Notes: generated by a model not told the origin, from the sequence alone. A stretch of 11,628 nucleotides of DNA from Dinochytrium kinnereticum (GCA_027604005.1 JADGJT010000569.1:1-11628), one strand, 5' to 3'. Shown: positions 1-8,540, numbered from the stretch's first letter. Numbers and translations are program-made.

Positions 1-1122
1 AATCATTTCACTTTAAATGAGATAGGGAGGTGGCGCAAGCATGTGATATGTGAATGAGCATGCGAGAGAATCACGTCAGGTTTTGAATGCAGCAGACATT
101 TGCTTGCCCAAGGGAACTAAGACCTTTCTCCACTTTGTTCTAGCCAGAGAGCCGCTCATTCACAATTTGGTATTGGAACGTAAGGTTCGATATTTGGTTG
201 TTTGTTTCTTTGTTGTTAAGTATTGGACTGGTAGAGGATCTTGTGGTTGCTTTTTTGGTTTTTTGTAAGCTGGTATATTCCTGGTACGTTTCTTTCACGT
301 TTCCTCACTGGGACGCGTCATCGTTAATGTAAAGGCGTTCAAAATCAATATATTTTTCCATCTCCACAAGTGCATCTTTTATAGGAAGTTGCGAATCTGG
401 AAACCTCACCCCTCCTCGTCTCCATCAAAAGGAGCAGGTCCAACTCACCGCATCGCGCCTCCCCATGGGCGATCGCGGTCCAATGAATCCAGAACCCTAC
501 CCAAAAGACGCACTCCTACCCCACCAAATCTCGAGACGTCGCCAGCCACCCCACCATCCCAACCGCACCAGCCAACCCTCCTTGCACCCCCAACATAAAA
601 TTGGTCCAATGATCCGGTTTCATGCAGACACTATGTCCCAACTTTCCCCCTCCTCATCCAACACCTCTTCCACTTCCATTTCCCCCTCAGCGTCGGGCTG
701 AGATCTTTTCTCAAATGATCCTCAAAGGAAACTCTTCCTTTGGATGATCTCGGTACAGTCATGGTACCTCCTGATGGAAGACTGGATGAACTCGAGACAT
801 TGAGGGTGGCAAGTCCAGAATGCAATTCACTCCTTAAACCGCTTGTACTCGGAAGGACCCCAGACACCTTGGTAAAAGCTTTTTGTGGGCGTGGGAAAAC
901 CTTTGAACTACCTACCTTACACTTATTCCCATGAGTTAGACGCGTCCACCGCGACAAAGAGACGCATTGATCACCTTGGATTATCCCCTCTCCCTCTGTA
1001 CCCTGCCATTGCCGAGATGGTGGAGGTGGAGGGGGAGATGTGGCCGACAGTCTACCCTCGCGGTACGGGCCCAAGAAGGTTGTTATGCCGTTTATCAAAT
1101 GCCAATCAGAACTTTTGTTGTA
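1..1122. other. Left flank without a supportable gene
   Basis: I see no convincing gene here. Short open frames exist on both strands (for example 740-934 plus and 631-1161 minus), but they overlap each other, start at TTG or GTG instead of ATG, and show no recognisable domain. Positions 389-690 are C-rich and G-poor on the plus strand. ACGCGT hexamers lie at 313-318 and 940-945, and CCAAT pentamers at about 480 and 606. The stretch could be intergenic DNA, the untranslated end of a gene beyond the left edge, or a decayed gene; the sequence does not decide. Confidence 0.5.
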
Positions 1123-1299
1123 CATCTCCAGACGCGTACATCTGTGACTTGATGGGATCACCCATCAAAATGTCATTTCATTACAAAAGAAACCCCCTTC
1201 CACCCCAATCTTCCTCTGCACACAGTCCATTCTTTTATTCCTTTCTTTCTTTGGAAAGCCGTAAGCAACAACAACGCCAAAAATCATCTCCAGACGCGT
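313..1299. promoter_or_regulatory. Left group of ACGCGT (MCB-like) sites
   Basis: ACGCGT occurs at 313-318, 940-945, 1132-1137 and 1294-1299; the last two are the same site copied by the tandem duplication. In yeasts this palindrome is the MluI cell-cycle box bound by the Mbp1-type APSES factor of MBF. Here only the hexamer is seen. Function is inferred, and no gene start lies close by, so these may not be promoter sites at all. Confidence 0.25.
1123..1284 (+). repeat. Tandem duplication, copy 1
   Basis: This segment begins CATCTCCAGACGCGTACA and continues through a block with GATGGGATCACCCATC, CATTTCATTACAAAAG, CACACAGTCCATTC and GGAAAGCCGT to a CAACAACAACG end. The same order of blocks follows directly in the next segment with few changes, so the two are direct tandem copies. 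Inside, GATGGGATCACCCATC (1151-1166) is itself an imperfect palindrome able to form a small hairpin. No coding function is evident. Confidence 0.85.
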
Positions 1300-1455
1300 A
1301 CAATCTGTGTGGGGGGGGTTGACTTGATGGGATCACCCATCAAAATGTCATTTCATTACAAAAGAAACCCCCTTCCACCCCAATTTTCTTCTGCACACAG
1401 TCCATTCATTTCTTTCTTTGGAAAGCCGTTAGCAACAACAACAACGACAAAAACC
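1285..1455 (+). repeat. Tandem duplication, copy 2
   Basis: This is the second copy of the segment to its left. Differences visible by eye are a G-run insertion after CAATCTGTGT (about 1303-1320), loss of one short TTTATTCC stretch, one extra CAA triplet near the end, and a few substitutions. The high identity suggests a fairly recent duplication or ongoing homogenisation. No terminal repeats or target-site duplications typical of a transposon were seen. Confidence 0.85.
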
Positions 1456-2269
1456 AACTGTTAGATTTGAAGACGATAGTAGAAATATAAAAAAAAATAA
1501 AATGAAAAAAAAAGGCATCGCTTAACGCCACACCTTCACGTTTCAAGTCCGAAACCACGATGAACAAAAGGCACATAAGACAAAGAAGAGAACAAGAAGC
1601 ATTTATATAAAATAATATATAAAATAAAAAAACAAAACACCAGCATCATGATCATGAAAAACGTTTAAAAAAAAAAAAGGAAAGAAAAAACACACACAAA
1701 AAAAAATCATTAAAGACCATGGTCTAAACTAAAACGAAAAAAAAAAGAAGAAAAAGAAGAAAAAAAAACAAGCGAAACAAAACACCAACTGCCCCTCCCT
1801 GCACCCCAAAACAAAACAAACAAAGAACAAAGAACCACTATGTAACAGATATGAAAGAAAAGAAAAGGAAAAGAAAAGGTGAAATGAAATGAACAAAGAA
1901 AATGAAAAAGTACAGAAACTCATGAAGAAAAAAAATAATATGAAAAACAAATCAAAGAGAAAAACGAAGAAGAAGAAGGGAAAAGAAGAAAAAAAGAACC
2001 GAGACCGTCACCAGAAGAGAGAAAAGAAAAGAAATTTCGAAGCAAGGAAAAGAGAAGAAACACGAAAGGAAATCACTCTCTCCCGGCCTGCCCTAAACGG
2101 CTTTGCTTCAAAACAAATACCAAAAAATACAATAAAAAAAATAAAAAAAATAATTATAGAACAAACCCCCCCCCCCAAAAAAAAAAAAAAACAGAAAAAA
2201 AAAAAAAGACCCCAAACTCAACCACCCACCCCACAGCAATCCCCAACAATCCCAACAAACACCCACCTC
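1456..2269. other. A-rich, low-complexity 3' flank of the surface-protein gene
   Basis: No supportable gene. The plus strand is strongly A-rich, with many runs of 7 to 14 A, and a purine-rich section (about 1730-2060) gives a spurious Lys-rich open frame. At about 2167-2208 a C-run is followed by two long A-runs. For the minus-strand gene ending at 2270 this stretch is T-rich downstream DNA and probably contains its 3' untranslated region and polyadenylation site. No AATAAA was found on the minus strand, so the 3' end cannot be placed. Confidence 0.55.
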
Positions 2270-5200
2270 CTACATCCTCACAGTCCGACCACTCACAAAA
2301 CTCTCCCTAACATTCTCACTCCCATAACTCTCCCTAAACGCAAACCTAAAAGCATCCACAACCCCCTCAACCCCCTCCCCTCCAACCCCCTCCACCCCCC
2401 TCCTAACCCCCCTATCCACACACATCCCCACATCCCCAACAAGCTCCCGAATAGGCACCCTCAATAGATTCACCTCCGCACCACCCCCACACTCCTCCCT
2501 GGCGCGAGACAGCACGCTCCTCGCAAGCGCCTCATCCTGCTGAAACCCAAGCATCATCATCTCCTCCACGCTCGAAACCTCCGACGACCGCCGGGGGAAC
2601 GACTCGGTGAAGGTTGGCGAGGAGGGAGGTGAGGTCGTCGTCGAGGTTGTGAGGTTGGAGAAGCGGTTCAACGACGCTGATGGGGGGATGGCCGAGGGAG
2701 ACAACACCAGTGAGGCCTTGTGACCGTTCAAGAGGGCCAACTGTGGGACGCCCATGACGATCGCGCGGGAGACGGGTTGGTCAACAGAGGTCACGACCAT
2801 CACTCCCTGAGGGTGAGGAGGATGAGATTCAAAGGACTCAAAAGAGGCCTCAGACCCCACCCCGCTCAAAAAGCGTGGTGAAACCTCCTCCTTTGTGGGT
2901 GTCGCTTCATGAAGGTGGAGGGGGCGGTGATGTGGAAGGATGGGATCCCCGCTTCCCGCACGTGCATGACCTCCGCGGAACGGCGTCGAGAACCTCTTCT
3001 CATCATCATCCAGTTGCTTCTTCCCACCACCACCACCACGACCACCACGACCAAGGAGACTCGGAAGCCTGTCACGATGTCTGTACCCCACAACCGCCAC
3101 TCCCCCCACAACCAAGAACGCAACACCAGCCACAACAACACCCACAACGCCCATCGTCCCTCCCAGCAAAGTCTTCGAGGTGGACGACCCAGTCTTGTCG
3201 GATGTGTTGGGGGTCGTGTCAGGGGAGCCAGGCAACTTCGTGTCCCCTGACGTGTCTTGGGGGTTTGAGGAGGGGTTTTGCGGTGAGTTTTGAGGGGAAG
3301 AGGAGGAGGAGTCTGATGATGCTGATGAGGAGGAGGAGGAGTTTGGATCTGTGGTGGGGTTGTTCGTGTTTGGAGAGGACGGGGAGCCTGCGCCGCCGGG
3401 GTTCAAGACGATGAAAGAACCACCTGTGCCTGGAGTGATGGGGGTCTGGGAGCTGCAGAAGGTTGTAAAAACGCATGTTAATGACCAAAAAAAAATAACG
3501 GAAAAATGCCACAAGCAGAAGAGGAGAGAATAAGATAAGGACAACAACAACAACAACAAAAAAACAACACAGACAGCACCATAAAAACAAAACAAGCAGA
3601 GGCCAGAAAGAACACAACGACAACAACAACAAAAAACAAAAAAAAAAGAAAAGAAAAGAAAAGCCATCTACACATAACCGTAAAAACCCCCCAAAGAAGA
3701 AAAAGAAGGAAAAAAAAAAACTCACCCTGGCCCTGGAATCAACCCACCCGGTTGAGCGCTCACAACCACGCCTCCCACGCCTCCCTCACCACCTCCATTC
3801 CCGCCCGCAGCCGATGGCTGCTGTGGCTGAGAGGCAACACCGTTAGGGTTGGTGACAATCACAGATCCAGCGACCGGGCCCGCGATGACGGGTCTTGAGG
3901 GTTGCTGCTGCGGTTGCTGTTGTTGTCCGGTCGGGAGTGTGCCGTCAGCTGGTGCTTGCGGAGCGGGTTGCTGTTGCTGTTGTGGCTGTTGTTGCTGTTG
4001 TTGAGGTCGTTGCTGAGGTACTTGTTGCTGTTGCTGGGGTCGTTGCTGGGGTTGCTGGGGTTGCTGGGGTTGCTGGGGTTGTTGCTGCTGAGGACGTTGC
4101 TGCTGCTGCTGCTGCCCACCACCATTAGACCCATTCCCAACAGACGGTTGCTGTGGAGAAGCCACAGGAGCATTGCCATTACCACCACCACCCCCTCTAC
4201 CATTCCCACTCTCCGCACCTACTTGCCCACCGTTCCCATTGCCACCCCCACCACCTCCACGTTGCGGAACGCTCTCCGCCGGAACGGGGGAAGGGGAGGG
4301 ACGAGCGGGACGTTGTTGCTGGGGCTCGGTTGGGGGGTTTGGACGGGGGGCTGGACTTTGCGGTTGGGGAGGGTTGGGGATGGGTTGGGGTTGGGGTGGG
4401 GGTGGTGGTGGGGCGGTCACACTTTCGTTCGTGTTGGTGTTGCCGTTGCCTCCACCATTGCCATTGCCATTGCCTCCACCATTTCCGTTGCCTCCACCAT
4501 TGCCATTGCCGTTGCCTCCACCGTTGCCATTGCCGTTGCCTCCACCATTTCCGTTGCCTCCACCATTGCCATTGCCATTGCCTCCACCATTGCCGTTGCC
4601 TCCACCGTTGCCATTGCCACCACCATTCCCATTCCCACCCCCAACGGGCGGAGGCGGCGGCACCACAACCACAGGAGAGGGTGCCGAGACAGTAGTCGCA
4701 GGCGTTGGAGGCGCCACGATATCAACCTCCTCCTCAAGCGGAGGAAGGGTGGTGGTGGTCGTGGAGGTGGTCAGTGAGATGAATGGAACGGTTTCCGTTG
4801 TGATGGCAGAGGAGAATTCGTCAGTGGGTGGTATTGTGGTTGTTGGGGTTTGCTGTTGGGAGGCTGCTGCTGGGGGGATGGTGGTGGTAGTGGTGGGAGC
4901 CTCCACAGTGTCCTTCTCATCGTTGGGTCGACCGTTGCCGTTGCCGTTGGCCGCCTTCCCATTCCCGTTGTTACCATTTCCGTTGTTTCCAGCAGAGGTG
5001 GACGCCTCGGTTCTCACCAGGCCCGAGCCTGACCCGGACTTTTCAGTGGTGGGAAGGTTGATCTCAAGCTCCAAGGGTGAAGGAGGGGATGACAATGGCG
5101 GAGAGGGGGTTGGTGACGACAGTGTTGTTGTTGTTGTTTCTGCTGCCGTGGAAGCGTCGGAGGAGGAGGAGGAGGAGGAGGAGGAGGAGGAGGAGGGTGT

Positions 5201-5869
5201 TGATGATGGTGATGATGAGACGTCCGAGGAGGAGGAGGGTGTTGATGATGATGAGACGTCGGAGGAGGAGGAGGGTGTTGATGATGATGAGACGTCGGAG
5301 GAGGAGGAGGGTGTTGATGATGATGATGAGTTGGGCAAAGAGACATCCGGGACGGAAGAGGAGGAGGAAGGAGGCTTTGCTGCCTTTCGTGCAGAGGAAG
5401 ATTTCGCCTTGTCCGCCGCCGCTGGGGCTGCTTTTCCAGCAGCGGAAGAGGCGGACTTAGGCGCCGTAGCAGCGGCAGGGGGTTTGCCACTGTCCTTTTC
5501 CCGCTCATCAGAGACGGACCCACCCTTTGACTTTTCCTTTGCAGCGTTCTGCGGCCTCTTGACCTCCTTTGACGGTGAAGCAGCTTTTGCTGTTGCCGGT
5601 GAGGATGATGGTGAGGATGGTGATGAAGAAGGTTCTGATGTGGGTGATGCGAGAGGAGGGCTGGAGGGGGGTGGAGGCTTGGGAGGGAGTTGCAGGCGCT
5701 GAGGGAGGGCATGGACGGCGATGGGGAGCATCATGAGTGAGCGGAGAGAGAGGTGGTGCAGTGATGATGGTGAGGATGAGGATGAGGACGATGAGGAGGA
5801 TGGCGGCAGCAGCAGCAGCATTGGCAGCAGCAGCTGGTGCAGGGTGAAGAGGGAGGCTGTGATGCGCAT
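2270..5869 (-). CDS. Predicted single-pass membrane protein with Ser/Gly-Asn/Gln-repeat ectodomain (mucin-like)
   Basis: Two exons, 5869-3726 and 3452-2270, give 1108 residues with stop TAG. I chose the ATG at 5869 because the hydrophobic segment (residues 7-22) follows directly; the frame stays open upstream, but that part reads as a translated pyrimidine-rich leader. A second hydrophobic stretch with an Ala-x-Ala-like site (VHALPQ, 52-57) could instead set signal cleavage. The outer part is Pro/Ser/Ala/Lys-rich (60-170), Ser-rich with 12-residue repeats (181-237), Thr/Pro-rich (245-400), Gly-Asn repeats (410-477), Pro-rich (485-530), Gly-Asn again (538-566) and Gln-rich (586-656). After the splice comes a Ser/Thr/Pro stalk (716-808), a helix at 810-838 and RHRDR as stop-transfer signal. 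The tail (839-1108) is less repetitive. I saw no cysteine outside the membrane and only two in the tail, which argues against WSC, CFEM or similar disulfide domains. The layout resembles fungal wall-stress sensors and mucins, but function is unknown. Confidence 0.7.
2362..2412 (-). other. G-quadruplex-forming candidate in coding strand
   Basis: Six runs of four to six C on the plus strand (2362-2366, 2371-2375, 2377-2380, 2386-2390, 2395-2400, 2407-2412) are G-runs on the minus strand, separated by one to six bases. This fits the usual quadruplex pattern with runs to spare. It lies in the last part of the surface-protein coding strand, so the mRNA could also fold. It encodes a Gly/Val/Glu-rich stretch of the tail. 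Folding is inferred. Confidence 0.6.
3453..3725 (-). other. Intron of the surface-protein gene
   Basis: Donor GTGAGT (3725-3720) and acceptor CTGCAG (3458-3453) bound 273 bases. Exon 1 ends with the first two bases of a Gly codon and exon 2 supplies its third base, so the frames join exactly, while reading through meets TGA at once. The intron is T-rich, with poly(T) and (GTT)n tracts on the sense strand. A CATTAAC-like branch site lies about 28 bases before the acceptor. The same kind of Ser/Pro/Gly-rich sequence on both sides supports one gene. Confidence 0.8.
3902..4114 (-). repeat. Gln-rich coding repeat
   Basis: This codes residues 586-656, mostly Gln runs broken by Pro, with PQQPQQPQQ periodicity. 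CAG and CAA codons are mixed throughout, so it is not a pure CAG tract. In fungi such tracts mediate flexible linkers or self-association; here they lie in the predicted outer region close to the stalk. Confidence 0.85.
4321..4414 (+). other. G-run cluster on the template strand
   Basis: More than eight runs of three to six G occur on the plus strand, opposite the Pro-rich part of the surface protein (CCC and CCA codons). The denser right half (4366-4413) meets a simple quadruplex pattern. It may be only a by-product of proline codons. Confidence 0.45.
4439..4642 (-). repeat. Gly-Asn coding minisatellite
   Basis: This codes residues 410-477, alternating GGGNGN and GGGNGNGN units (18 or 24 bases). 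Asn is AAC or AAT and Gly is GGC, GGT or GGA in varying order, so the repeats have diverged at silent positions while the peptide stays regular. A shorter related block encodes residues 538-566. No known domain fits; glycine-rich wall or adhesive proteins are the nearest general likeness. Confidence 0.9.
5159..5329 (-). repeat. Ser-rich coding repeat with 36-base units
   Basis: This codes residues 181-237. A 12-residue unit, SSSSTPSSSSDV, repeats three times; on DNA, GACGTC recurs exactly every 36 bases at 5219, 5255 and 5291. A run of Ser codons (mainly TCC and TCA types) follows at 5159-5197. Dense Ser and Thr next to Pro suits heavy O-mannosylation in a fungal secretory protein, which is an inference. 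Confidence 0.9.
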
Positions 5870-6066
5870 GATAGGAAGGGTTGAAAGGGAGGTAAGGAGG
5901 TAAGGAGGTAAGGAGAGGTTGAGTTGAAAGGGAGGTAAGGAGAGAGAGTAGAGGTGGTAGAGGGTAGAGGTGGTAGGAAGGGAGAGAGGGTAGAGGGTAG
6001 AGGGTAGAGAGAGAGTGTGAGATAGAGAGAAGGGAGAGACAGAGAGAGAAGTGCAGTGTGCAGTGA
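5870..6066 (-). promoter_or_regulatory. Pyrimidine-rich leader of the surface-protein gene
   Basis: Directly before the chosen ATG the minus strand is almost purely C and T, with repeats of TTACCTCC (plus strand 5889-5913) and CCCTCTA (about 5950-6008). CT-rich tracts just before start codons are common in fungal promoters and leaders. The frame happens to remain open through it, which would give a Ser/Leu/Pro-rich N-terminal extension of 101 residues if translated; I judge it to be untranslated. Confidence 0.5.
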
Positions 6067-6093
6067 GATGGATGGATGGATGGATGGATGGAT
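6067..6093. repeat. (GATG)n microsatellite
   Basis: Six to seven perfect GATG units lie in the upstream region of the surface-protein gene. This is a simple repeat with no other signal. Confidence 0.95.
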
Positions 6094-6420
6094 AGAAGAA
6101 GCGGAGTAAGTAATAATAAATAAATAAATAAATAATAATTGATTGGTTGGTTGGTTGCAGCACTTCACTCACTCAGCAATAAATAAATAATTAATTAATT
6201 AATTAATTGATATATTTTATTGTAGTACATAATACATAATAATAAATAATAATCAATTAATAAACAGTGAGTGACAAGTGAGTGAGTGAGTGAACAGTAA
6301 AGAGTGTGCAATAATTAATAAATAAATAATGACAAGCAGACAAACAAACAAACAAATAAATTAAATAAATGTTTCTGAAAAGTTTGTCAAATTATTACAT
6401 AGTCATTCTTTCATTCATTC
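6094..6420. promoter_or_regulatory. AT-rich upstream region with simple repeats
   Basis: No gene. AATA repeats lie at about 6107-6137 and 6177-6192, AATT/TTAA repeats at about 6190-6208, TGAG repeats near 6275-6292 and ACAA repeats near 6340-6355. On the minus strand there are a CCAAT pentamer (plus 6142-6146) and a TATA-like ATAAAATATA (plus 6211-6220), placed about 270 and 345 bases before the ATG at 5869. They could serve the surface-protein gene, but in DNA this AT-rich such matches are expected by chance. Confidence 0.35.
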
Positions 6421-6660
6421 AGCGTGCGCCACACACACATGCCGCCAGCAATTTGCACAACACAACCCACCCAATTCAAAACCATGATTGACGGACCTGC
6501 CGCAATCAACAACAACCTCTGTCCAATCAACATCATCGAATCGATTATTGCTATTTATCAATGACTATACTTGTGTGCTTGTGTGTAGTAAAAGTACATT
6601 TTTTACGCATCTTATAATTATCATTTATTCCAATCGCTCAACCAATCAATCATGCCCCAG

Positions 6661-8155
6661 ACGCGTCAATCTCTGTACGTGTCATTTCCACAGATCAACG
6701 TACCTGAATGCCGCTCCTAAAACTTTTACTGGAGGTGGAAGCCCAACACGCGTGTCTGCAATGCACAATGAAAAGACGCAAACAGCAGCCTTCCAATGCG
6801 CATCAGAGGAGCTGGTCATATGCACCCAACAACAGGTCGAGTTTGACACGCAGGATAAAGCAGAGCTCCCCTCCACGAGTCGCCAGTGACGGCCATCTGA
6901 CCGACTTTCGTTTGGCTTTATGTCTCCAGGGGTTGTTAAACAATGGGGGTCCGTAGGAGTCACCAGTCGGGGGGTTTAAGGAAGATTTATTGTCACTAAA
7001 GGGGAGAAGAAAGGGGAGGTGTCAGCAGGCGCTCTAGTGAGCTGAGTTGTGGTTGTTGTTATTGTGATGTTGTAAGTAGGCACAGGACAGGCCCTGGCTA
7101 CTTTTAGCCCTGCTGCTACGGGCTGCTCATGTGAGCACACCGTCACTTTGGCTCTTGAGGCGACGCGTGTCGTCGCCCTATTGGTGCAAGGTGCGTCCTT
7201 GACCTTGATGTACCTCATGATATCTTTGTAGATACCCATGATGTACATCCCCAGATACCCTTTCGGATACCCATGATGTACCTCCCCAAATACCCTTTCG
7301 GATACCCTGTCCTCAGCCCCAACCACGCCGCATAGGGTGGCGCGTACGCAATGTTGCCGCGTCGCCTTACGCGTCATGTACATCAGAGGTTGGTCTTCAA
7401 TTCCATGGGGGGTGGAAACAACTGTGCCGAAATGTTTTCGTTGCAAGGAAGCGTGTCTTCATATCAGCAACGTACTTGCTCTGACATGGGGGCAGCCCTT
7501 GCAAGGTGTGGGTGACCTGGACTAATGACCTTGACCTCAAATCAACAAAGGTAATGCAGTCAAACACAATTTTGATTGCTTCTATGGCGCCAAAGATGAA
7601 GGTGATCATCAACATGCATGGCAAAAAAACGATGTCAAAGATATCTATGTCAAGGAACGAAACAAATGACGAGTCTTCCATAGGCACATAAAGAAGGCAA
7701 GAAAGACCGTGTTCACCCAGGCCACTGCGAGTTCCCATCTTCCTCCTGTTTTCCCCAAATCATGAAACTCATAAGAGTTAGATTTTTTTTTTAAAGTTAT
7801 GATGTGCGCCGCACAGAGAGTGCAAGCGTATCAAAGCTGGAACACAACGTTACCAAGTCTCTTTCCTTGCTTGTCTAGTCGTTTGCTTGTAAACTGGCTT
7901 TGCTATTCTAAAGCGTTTCATTTTCGTGAAGCATGGTCTTTGAAAGGTTGCTGCCTCAAAGCCGTGTGGATGTTGTTAAAGTGTTTTCTGGTTTGAAGAG
8001 AGACTATGGAAGTAAAAAAGGATGGGTTCCATCTTGGGAAACAGCCTTCGGGAGAGTGCAATTGACTTCACAGGAATAGGTAATGAAAAAACGAAATCTT
8101 TCCCACGGGTCCTAATCCACGTAAAAGATACGCGAAGATAGACTCGAAGACGCGT
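6661..8155. promoter_or_regulatory. Right group of ACGCGT (MCB-like) sites
   Basis: ACGCGT occurs at 6661-6666, 6748-6753, 7163-7168, 7369-7374 and 8150-8155, all in the non-coding space between the two divergent genes. The first sits in CCAGACGCGTCAATCT, closely matching CCAGACGCGTACAATCT at 1290-1306. The hexamer is the core of the yeast MBF site. Whether any protein binds here is unknown; the sites lie 700 to 2300 bases from the nearest start codons. Confidence 0.3.
7231..7306 (+). repeat. 35-base tandem repeat, two full units plus start of a third
   Basis: Units at 7231-7265 and 7266-7300 begin GATACCCATGATGTAC and end ATACCCTTTCG, differing at two positions; GATACC at 7301-7306 starts a third. 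A diverged relative containing GATGTACCTCATGATA may precede at 7207-7222. The unit length of 35 is not a multiple of three, so it does not favour a coding reading. Confidence 0.9.
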
Positions 8156-8540
8156 AAACTGAATACATCCCCGCGATCTAGCAAAAGCATAGCAAGTGAT
8201 GGGCTGCTTGAGGCGTCCCTCGTCGCCCTCTAGACGTCTCTAGTCTGTAGTCACTCTGCCGACTGGTGACCCAACTGAACCCCATCGTCCAACAAAAACA
8301 TCTCTGATAACTTTACCATCTATCAACCAAAGATTTAATTCACACCTACCCCGAATCTACATTATGCTGATGGGTTGGGAGGAACTTCTACTCTGATGAG
8401 AAGGAAAGGGCTATATTATATATGCTTACGTACATCATCATTAATGCTACACGCTTCCCTACACACTTTTCTTTTCATTCCCGCATTCTGCTGCATTTGC
8501 TGGATGTTTCCGGGAATATCCCAGTCTTCGTAGGAGTTGG

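Larger units (their letters stand above)
6421..8540. other. Gene-poor intergenic region
   Basis: About 2.1 kb without a supportable gene. Open frames of 60 to 156 codons occur on both strands but overlap, have no recognisable domains and no splice junctions that extend them. Base composition is more even than in the microsatellite DNA to the left, so this could include a decayed gene or an old element. Specific content is a 35-base tandem repeat (7231-7306), a small hairpin GGCGAC...GTCGCC (7159-7177) with ACGCGT inside it, and a TATATATG-like AT patch near 8411-8424. Confidence 0.45.

Noticed and set aside
631..1161. Minus-strand frame of 176 codons and the overlapping plus frame 740-934
   Set aside because: Both lack an ATG at their stated start (GTG and TTG), overlap on opposite strands, and show no domain or splice extension.
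1889..2467. Plus-strand Lys-rich open frame
   Set aside because: It arises from A-rich DNA and then crosses the end of the minus-strand gene; composition alone explains it.
4173..5702. Long plus-strand open frame opposite the surface-protein gene, Pro/Leu/Val/Glu-rich
   Set aside because: It is the mirror of repeat codons on the other strand. It ends inside the repeats and has no signal, domain or splice support, whereas the minus-strand reading gives an ordered membrane protein.
5870..6172. N-terminal extension of the surface protein from an upstream start at 6172
   Set aside because: The extra 101 residues are a translation of CT-repeats and AT-rich DNA and would bury the signal-like segment; it is more likely leader and promoter.
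6976..7446. Minus-strand frame of 156 codons across the 35-base repeat
   Set aside because: The repeat is not a multiple of three, the sequence shows no domain, and it overlaps another frame on the same strand.
6959..8270. 12-base inverted match GTCACCAGTCGG (6959-6970) and its complement (8259-8270), as possible ends of an element
   Set aside because: Matches of this length are expected a few times by chance in a window this size; no longer similarity or target duplication was seen.
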